DNA from: Paramecium octaurelia
Taxonomy: Eukaryota; Ciliophora; Oligohymenophorea; Peniculida; Parameciidae
DNA: 64,000 nt
Assembly: GCA_905182995.1 (NCBI GenBank)
Contig: CAJJDP010000015.1
Coordinates: 372,001-436,000 of the forward strand
Direction: 5' to 3'
Positions within the stretch are counted from its first letter, which is position 1, and each line of letters begins with the position of its first letter. Positions 57,181 to 64,000 of the stretch are shown here, in pieces. Below the pieces are notes generated by a model that worked only from the letters and a program-made list of their open reading frames with translations, searched no databases and was not told where the DNA came from. The position numbers and the translations under genes were made by a program.

Positions 57181-57947
57181 AATGGGTTGTTCAAATTAAA
57201 AGTCAAGCACGAGAAAACAAAGCAAAGTTTAAGAAGAAAATCAAATAAAACATCAATCTAATTAGTTTTTAGAAAACTATGATTAAGATAAACAATTCGT
57301 AATATCTTCCATCAATCAAAGAAGAAGATTATGGCTTCATTCTATCCCTAAACTCAACCTATCTTCAAATGATCTATACAAGAGAAGAAAATTCAGGTAA
57401 CAGATCCCAAGCTTATGATTGTTCTTAATGTATATTTTATTATAATACTTATGAACATTTATCATTCTTTCAAGCCAAAGCTAAAAGAAATATATTTCCT
57501 TGGAATGCACATCTATCAAGAATATCTATATATCTGGAACCTGGATCAAGTTATCCTAAAGTTAGCATGCCTTATTGTATTGATTTTTTGTCTAACTGGT
57601 TTAAATTTATATTAATGACAATAAGAATAAATTCATACTCTCCTCCTAATTGGATTTTATGTGGTTTTAAAAATAAGCAAAATAGTAATTATACTATGAA
57701 TTAAAATTATAGACTTTTTGCGTTGTTTATATATTAAAAATTATTTAATTACTAATTTTTATAATCATATAATAATTAAATTACTTATGATGAATTTTTA
57801 CATTTAATAAAATTTAACACAGGCTAGTTTGTACATGATATATAGAAAATATCTTATGATTATAATATATTATATTAAACAGTTTTATTAAATGGGGGTT
57901 CAATTACAAATATTCTCTAAATATCTCTTGTCTTTTGCAAGAGGTGA
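57181..57947 (+). CDS. Putative N-myristoylated protein, frame break near 57300
   Basis: It starts MGCSNQKSSTRKQSK, a classical N-myristoylation plus palmitoylation context. From about 57310 the coding frame shifts by one: LPSIKEEDYGFILSLNSTYL, SGNRSQAYDCSQCIFYYN, then YLEPGSSYPKVSMPYCIDFL. It runs to TGA 57945-57947. No intron of normal length makes the +1 shift, so either a base error or an unrecognised intron is present. The last 60 codons are Tyr/Asn-rich and may not be coding. No family was recognised. Confidence 0.45.
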
Positions 57948-58173
57948 GATCATATAAAATTTGCTTCTATTTATTTGTAAAATAAAGCAAAATAATTTTA
58001 GATCAGTAACTAACTTCTTCTTTGGTTGTATATTAATATTAATTATTTGCAGATTTAATTTATTTTATCTAATTAGTGAGAATACAAGGGTGATGCATAT
58101 AATTTTTGTTTAAATTAGTAATTATGTTAAAGGAATAAAAGTATTCAAATCTATTATTATTATTAAAATTATT

Positions 58174-61100
58174 ATGAAATCACTTAATCTATAATTTGGA
58201 GATAATCGATAGAATCAAAGAGAAGACATGTTTCTTGCTAACATAGTTGAAAAAGTATAATAAGGAAAAATTGGGTTGATATCTTTTGTTGATCAAGCCT
58301 AATTCATTGATTTGATGACATAGAAGCACAAAAAGAAAGCAAAAGTATAGCCTGTGTTTAATAAAATATTTGCAGCAATTTAAATAAACTTGGCAAAGCA
58401 TTAACAATCATAATAAAAGATTTAAGAAGTAAGTTATGAGATAAAAACAATATCATCAACTCGACAATTAGGCTATAGAGGATCCTTTAACATTTCCAAT
58501 AAAAGTGGTGCTCTGCTTTTACACAAGGATAGCAATCTAAAGGAACATCAAACAAATGAATTTAGTGATAAGGAGATTTTGGATTAGTAAATATTAGATG
58601 AAGCAACTAAAACAGAAAGAAGCAAACGGAATTTAAGATTGTCTTAAATAACTTCAGATAAAAATGAAATTAAGGGGGTTAGAACCATTCAAACTAGTCG
58701 TGATAATACTCAGGATTAGTTTTTGAAGTAAGATAATTTGTCAACAGCAAGGAATGAAAAATTAAATTACAATTTGTTAACTCAAGAATAATCTGACCAA
58801 TCTTAATCTTAAATTAAAATGGAATCATAACAATCCTGCTTGATTCCAACTGAAAAATTGAGGTATGGTTTAAATACAAACTTCACTTCTGAAATATCAA
58901 ATGGATAAGTATAAAATTAATCTGCAAAATTTAATAATTAATAAGAATCTAATTAACAATAGCCTTTAACTTCTAGAAAACAGTCTGACGTCATATTAAA
59001 GTCAATTAAAGGCAGTTATCCTTAATAGGCATATTTAATAAGCTAATAAGAAAGCAATTCAAGGAAAACCTTGACACCAATCCAACAAACAAAATTACCT
59101 CCTGTACTCGATACAAATTAAAGACATGGTGAGAAAAATTAATAAACAAAATCTGTCAACAAGGCTGAAAAATAGTAAAATGTGATAAAAAATTAAAAAG
59201 TCACTCATAGGCAACAATAATCTCAACAAGAATTTAAATCATAGAAAAGAATATAACATAAGCCTTAACAATCTTTAGCTGAAAAATAAAAGCCAATAAT
59301 AGAGCAAGGAAAATAATAGTAATAATAATATTAGCTACTAACATAAGAAACTAGTTTTTGTGGTAATATTAACAATTCTTAAAGACCAACAAGGAGGGAT
59401 CTAGATGAAAGACAATAAGAAAGCCCCTAATTTTTAAAGACAGATCTCATTGAAGATGTGGTTATAACAAATTCTCCTTAATAATCACAACCTAAGGACA
59501 CTCGATAAACAACTCATTTTAAACAAGATACAAATGGATTAAATATAAGTGAACATTCATTTCAGTCTAAGAGACACACGATTGACTAATATGATATTAA
59601 TTCTTTAATGCCTCCATAATCTTCAAGGACTTTGACTTCTGCTTAGAAGGATAAGACTGATTAAAGAAATCACGATAGCAATAATTCAGAGACTGACCAA
59701 AAACAACACAAGAATTAGTTGACAGTTACCTTCAAGAGAGGATCAAAGCGAATGAAATCTCACAATGTTTAAGGGAATGAAAATGAATATGATTAATAGG
59801 AAGAGGAAAAAAAAAGAAGGTATTCACAAGAAAGATTATTCAAAAGTGACAATAGATTTGAAAAGCTTGAAGAAGATAGATATTAATACACAATAAATAA
59901 TTTAGAATAAAGTGGTAGTTCTTCTGACTTAAATAATTACGAAAATGAAAATAATAATAATTAAATAAATATTTAAGTAAGTAGATGTGATAATCGTGAA
60001 AAAATAATAGAGGAAGAATCCTTAGATGGCTCTATGAGATAGCATCAAGCAATACTATTTTCAACTTAGGATAGAATGCATTTAAAGATTGGGGACAATT
60101 CATATCATCCTCAGTCTTCTTCAAGAAGCGTAGCCAAATCTATTACACCAAATACTCCAGTGGGTTCGGTTTATACTGCTTAACATAGTACTAATGGCAC
60201 TGTTCAAAATACCTAGGTTTAAAGGAAGAGGAAGTAGACTAATTAGCATAAACGACCTCAGCTTTCAAATGAGTATTCTCAAACCAAGATTTCTATACAG
60301 AAATAAAAGTCGGAAGATAGCTATTACGAAAAGGAATACACGAATGAATCTTCCCAAGAGCCAGAACGATCCAGCAGATTGAAACCTAAGAAACTATAAT
60401 AGAAATTGTAACCACCTTCGACTCAAATTTAATAATAAAGAAGAAAATCATCTGCTCAAGTTTCTCCAATGGATGTAATTCATATTATATGATTTTATCT
60501 TTAGCCCAGAAAAGTAGAATAAATGGAGAGGGAGAAATAAAAGTAGTTGGAGTACTAGAGATAAATTGAAAGGATGAAATTAGAAAGGGAATTAATGGAA
60601 TAGTATAAGATTCCTGAAGATATGCCTCTCCCTTAGAAGAAACAAATTATCGAATCCCTCATTGGCGAATTGAGTCATCAACATGACCAAGAAATTCATT
60701 ATTAAGTCTCTCTATGTAAAATTTATGATATACTTTAGATAATGAAAGATAAGATTAAATTTAAAACATCTAAAGAAATTATGAAGAAAAGATAGATTTC
60801 AGATATAATATTGTGAATAGTTGTTATTATGAGATGGATTATTTGTGCGACCACAAGTTAAAATTAAAATAAAAAGATTAGGAAGCTCAAAAAATTATAC
60901 ACTTGAAATTTCAAGATCAAAATTATAACAATCAACCTAAATTAAATTAAAATGGAGATAAAGAAGAAGAAGAGGAAGGCTCTCCTTTTAAAAAATAAAG
61001 TAAGTTGGTATGCAATTTTGATCCAGTGGAAATAGAAAATCAATTGAAACGAAGAGGTGAATTTATGAATGAAACTGAACTTCTCAAATTTCTTAAATAA

Positions 61101-61349
61101 TTTTAATCTGAATTCGAAAAAAAGGTTTATTAATGCAATCTCGATCATCCTATATAAGATAATAGATAAGATGATAAACAATTCACTAGAGGGCTAATAG
61201 CTCGCAATTTTAGAAGAAAACAAACCAAAAATATCACATCCAAAATCGAATTTAACAATTATTAAATGGATATGAATAAAATTTAATATGTTAAGGAAAA
61301 AGCTACTAAAATATAAAAACTAGGGTTATATCTTTTAATGAACTCTTGA
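58174..61349 (+). CDS. Large Gln/Ser/Asn-rich, mostly disordered protein
   Basis: About 1,040 residues from MKSLNLQFGDNRQNQRED. Introns of 30 nt (about 60473-60502) and 23 nt (about 60716-60738) are removed. The N-terminal 110 residues are helical and basic. A long central part is low-complexity Gln/Ser/Lys with over 90 TAA/TAG glutamines. The C-terminal 250 residues are more ordered: a coiled coil (MERERQ-type, IERMKLERELMEQYKIPEDM), NSCYYEMDYLCDHKLK and LKRRGEFMNETELLKFLKQF. No catalytic motif. Possibly a scaffold or condensate-type protein; this rests only on composition. Confidence 0.72.
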
Positions 61350-61605
61350 TATAATAAAAATATTGGCAATTATTTTTATTAAATAAATTATAAATACAAT
61401 TATCTTAGAAAATCATTCTAAGCATAGTCAAATATATTAATTAGAAAGGTGGGTATTATTCTTGTCATTTTTCTTAAGAAATAATCAATTTGATTCTTAA
61501 AAATTAATATTTTTTTCAGTCCATTTATATAAAATCTAATCTTAATTATTAATATAATATTAATGACCAATAGAGTTTATTAAAATTATTCATAGCAGAT
61601 AGAAG

Positions 61606-62205
61606 ATGATTGTTTATTTGTTTCACAGTAAAATTTATTTCCATTAAAGAATTCATGATGAATCTTAAGCCTAAAAGACACTTAGTTATCAAATGCCCAA
61701 TGTAAAATAGTACAAATCAGATACTCAAATATCTAATATGAGCACTTTTACCATTCTATGTAAGATAAGCCCCATTAATCCTCCTGATACTCCAAAGGAA
61801 ATTAAAACTTTTAAATTATATAAGGATCAATAAAACCAAAAATAAGTAAAATAAAGCTCAAAGCTATCTCTCAAACAGGATGACTCCTTCATGAAATAGA
61901 ATGAAAATCAATATTCCGAGAAATATAAAAGAAGAAGACCTATTTTAGTTGTCAGGCATTCAAAAAGTTTGTCATGTATCAAAAAAGAAAAATCAGTCCG
62001 TTTTCATCTGGAAAAAGATGAAAGTAGCTTTTAATTTTACATTTTCTAAAATTGGATTCAAAAAGTAAAAAAAACTAACGAATAGATCTGTTCGTTAAAG
62101 GAATTCGATGAAGATGCATCATTAAATAGTAATGGAGCTAAGAAAATATTTGAAAAAATTCATAAAAAATATGAATCTAAAGTACATTTCTAATTTCCTT
62201 TTTGA
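61606..62205 (+). CDS. Hypothetical basic protein, 199 residues
   Basis: An intronless frame of 200 codons runs from MIVYLFHSKIYFHQRIHDE to TGA 62203-62205. It is rich in Lys and Ser with basic clusters (KYKRRRPILVVRHSKSLSC, IKKEKSVRFHLEKDE) that could act as nuclear-localisation or 14-3-3-type phosphosites. MPNVKQYKSD at 61697 is an alternative start. No domain was recognised. Confidence 0.58.
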
Positions 62206-63582
62206 ATTTACTTGTTTTTTTTATGTTTGGATATTTATTATTATTTATATATTCCCAATGTTATACTGATATATTTATCATTTTATTGAACTATTTTGAA
62301 CATTAATAAATAATTAATATAAAAGAAATTAATGATATTATTCAATCATTTAATTAACATTATTTGATCAGAATAATTAACTTTTTCAAATAAATTGTGA
62401 ATTATAATTTTTAGTTGAGCCTTATCAAGAATAAAGAATGAGTAAAAGATTGAAAATTTGGGTTTTTCTATTATCCACTAACAAGAAAATACTAATTAGA
62501 TTCATTTTCTAATAATTGCCATATCATCTCTTCATTATTAAAAGATTTTTATTTAAGTTTAATACACAAATATATATTTATTTTAAATTAAGGTGAATAA
62601 ATACAATTATTTTTATAATGATGAAAATTCATTTTTCAAGAGAAAGTAAACAGAATAATTTTGTTTTTATATTATAGTATTCTTCCTTTATATATAAATT
62701 GAAAAATTTTTGCTTTAAGCATCCTTAAATTAAATCTTTTTTATAAAACTCTTTGATTATATGCAGTGAAGGTATTTATAATTTTTTCAAATTTATAAAA
62801 TAGTAATTAATAGTAAGAGAACAAACTAAATTAATAAATCATGAGATTTATGAAATAAAATAATGATTTTTTAATTATAGGATAGCATAATAAACTTAGA
62901 TTTAGGAGCCCATATCAGGCTAATAATAATTACGATATCGTCTATTTTCTGCTTTAAAGTAAAATATAAATGTGTTGAATCAAAAATTTTGACATAAATT
63001 ATAAAAATTTTCTAAACATAATACAAATATAATCTATATCTTGGAACAAAATATAAGTTTGATTTTAATTAAACCAGCATAAGATTTATAGTAAAAATTT
63101 ATATTGATTTGCACTAAGAAATTTTGTAATTTACAAAATAATAACTTTAATTCCATACGGCATGGCAGACACTGAAAATTAAATGTAACACTTAATACGC
63201 AAGTAATATTTCTATCTTATTGAAATTGAGTTTGAGAGATTTAATAATTACTTTTTGGCATTTTTAATCTTTATTCTATTTTTTGAATTGCTAAAATGAT
63301 AATAACTAAATTTATAATATTTAAGATTATTAATAAATAGGCAACATATTTTGAAAGATTATAATTTATAAAATGTTAATATTATAAAAGTCTATGGTAA
63401 TTCAATTTAGGAATGAATTTGCATTTTAAAGAAATTAGGTTATTAATTTCATTCAAAAATGACTGTTTTAAATGCTCTATAGTAGAATTATTCCATTACA
63501 TTACAGAAGCAATGAGAATGAGAATGTTTAATTAGTGGAAAATTTATATTAAATAATTAAAAGATTTATTTAGTATTTTGAA
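62206..63582. other. Longest gene-poor stretch, very AT-rich
   Basis: Almost 1.4 kb of A/T-rich sequence with repeated poly(T) and TTTATA-type runs. Two scraps look faintly coding: QEPISGQQQLRYRLFSALK at about 62910-62960, and a 45-codon frame MADTENQMQHLIRK at 63163-63300 that turns hydrophobic. Neither can be joined to anything. It may contain a decayed gene plus the RPL27 promoter. Confidence 0.4.
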
Positions 63583-64000
63583 ATGGGAAAATTGTAAGTA
63601 TTAGACATATTTTAAGCTTAAAACCAGGACGTTTAGTAGTAATGTTGGCAGGCAGATAAGCAGGAAAGAAAGCCATTTTGATAAAGGCAAATGAAGAGAC
63701 AACAAAAGTATATAATAGAAAAATTAATTAGGATTGCAAATTCCCAAATGGTTTGGTTGTTGGTATTTAAAGATACCCTAGAAAGGTTACAAAGAGAATG
63801 GGCTAAAAATAGATTAGAAAGCGAACAACTTTAAAGGTTTTCATTAAGCAATTAAATCTGAATCACATTATGCCAACAAGGTTAGGAATGGTTATATAAT
63901 TATTATAGATATAGATTAGAAGAATCAACTTTGAAAGAAGTGAGAGATAGAATCGAAAGAGTGAAAGAGTCAGAATTGAAGAACGTTGAAAAGAGAAAAG
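63583..64000 (+). CDS. RPL27: 60S ribosomal protein L27 (eL27), 3' truncated by window
   Basis: Start MGKFLKPGRLVVMLAGRQAG after removing a 23-nt intron (63594-63616) that lies four codons in. A second intron of 28 nt is at 63881-63908. The sequence matches eL27: KKAILIK, GLVVGIQRYPRKVTKRMG, LNHIMPTRY, LEESTLKEV. The window ends in the basic C-terminal helix (KNVEKRK). A KOW-type fold of the large ribosomal subunit. A ribosomal-protein gene with an intron just after the start is the same design as the H2A.Z gene at 36384. Confidence 0.95.

Noticed and set aside
1..64000. Phage, transposon, CRISPR or internal-eliminated-sequence elements
   Set aside because: No transposase-like frame, terminal inverted repeat or spaced direct-repeat array was seen. 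IES are absent from macronuclear DNA, and without germline sequence excision sites cannot be placed. A TA-bounded search was not possible by eye.

Overview
The window reads as macronuclear (somatic) DNA of a ciliate of the Paramecium aurelia type. It is AT-rich and gene-dense. Genuine reading frames run through TAA and TAG, which must be read as glutamine, and end only at TGA. Frames are joined by tiny introns, mostly 20-30 nt, beginning GTA and ending TAG, CAG or AAG. Most genes are invisible to a standard-code ORF search, so I re-read both strands with TGA as the only stop and placed introns by hand. Frame continuity and family motifs are the evidence. All coordinates below are genomic spans including introns.

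Layout. 0-9.4 kb: the 3' end of an unknown gene, a SPATA17-like IQ protein, a C2H2 zinc-finger gene, a B-box/Kelch gene with a GC-AG intron, two uncharacterised minus-strand genes, a gene remnant, an F-box piece next to an RCC1-repeat gene, and ribosomal protein uL22 (RPL17). 9.5-20.8 kb: an FPTL-motif protein, an EF-hand protein, a two-thioredoxin-domain PDI, a GPI-type Cys-rich surface protein, a small protein with a possible CaaX end, a class I glutamine amidotransferase, and a Cys-rich secreted-protein gene. That last gene contains an artificial 1.3-kb duplication around a single N. An RPA1-like protein follows. 21-31 kb: CK2 beta, VPS37 (ESCRT-I), an F5/8C-like lectin-fold protein, three coiled-coil or unknown genes, an OTU deubiquitinase and a PHD-finger protein. 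31.4-40.6 kb: an AGC/STK32-like kinase, an acidic coiled-coil protein, an HSF-type DNA-binding protein, histone H2A.Z, a gene remnant, a type I membrane protein, a Rab2-like GTPase and uroporphyrinogen decarboxylase. 40.6-48 kb: two tandem four-TM proteins, a GTSF1-like CHHC zinc-finger protein, a protein with two p25-alpha (TPPP) domains, and an EH-PX-BAR sorting nexin. 48-57 kb: one giant gene for a Cys-rich, beta-helix, polytopic membrane protein. 57-64 kb: a myristoylation-motif protein, a long Gln/Ser-rich protein, a small basic protein, and the start of eL27 (RPL27).

The genes do not form operons and there is no obvious single pathway. Housekeeping (ribosome, histone, heme, PDI, Rab, ESCRT, sorting nexin), cilium/cytoskeleton candidates (SPATA17-like, p25-alpha, coiled coils) and surface proteins are interleaved on both strands with spacers often under 150 bp. 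The most interesting items are the GTSF1-like protein (relatives work in PIWI small-RNA pathways, which in ciliates guide genome rearrangement), the giant surface receptor-like gene, the GC-AG intron, and several genes whose frames are broken in this assembly. I saw no rRNA, tRNA, CRISPR array or transposon, but tRNAs were not searched exhaustively.
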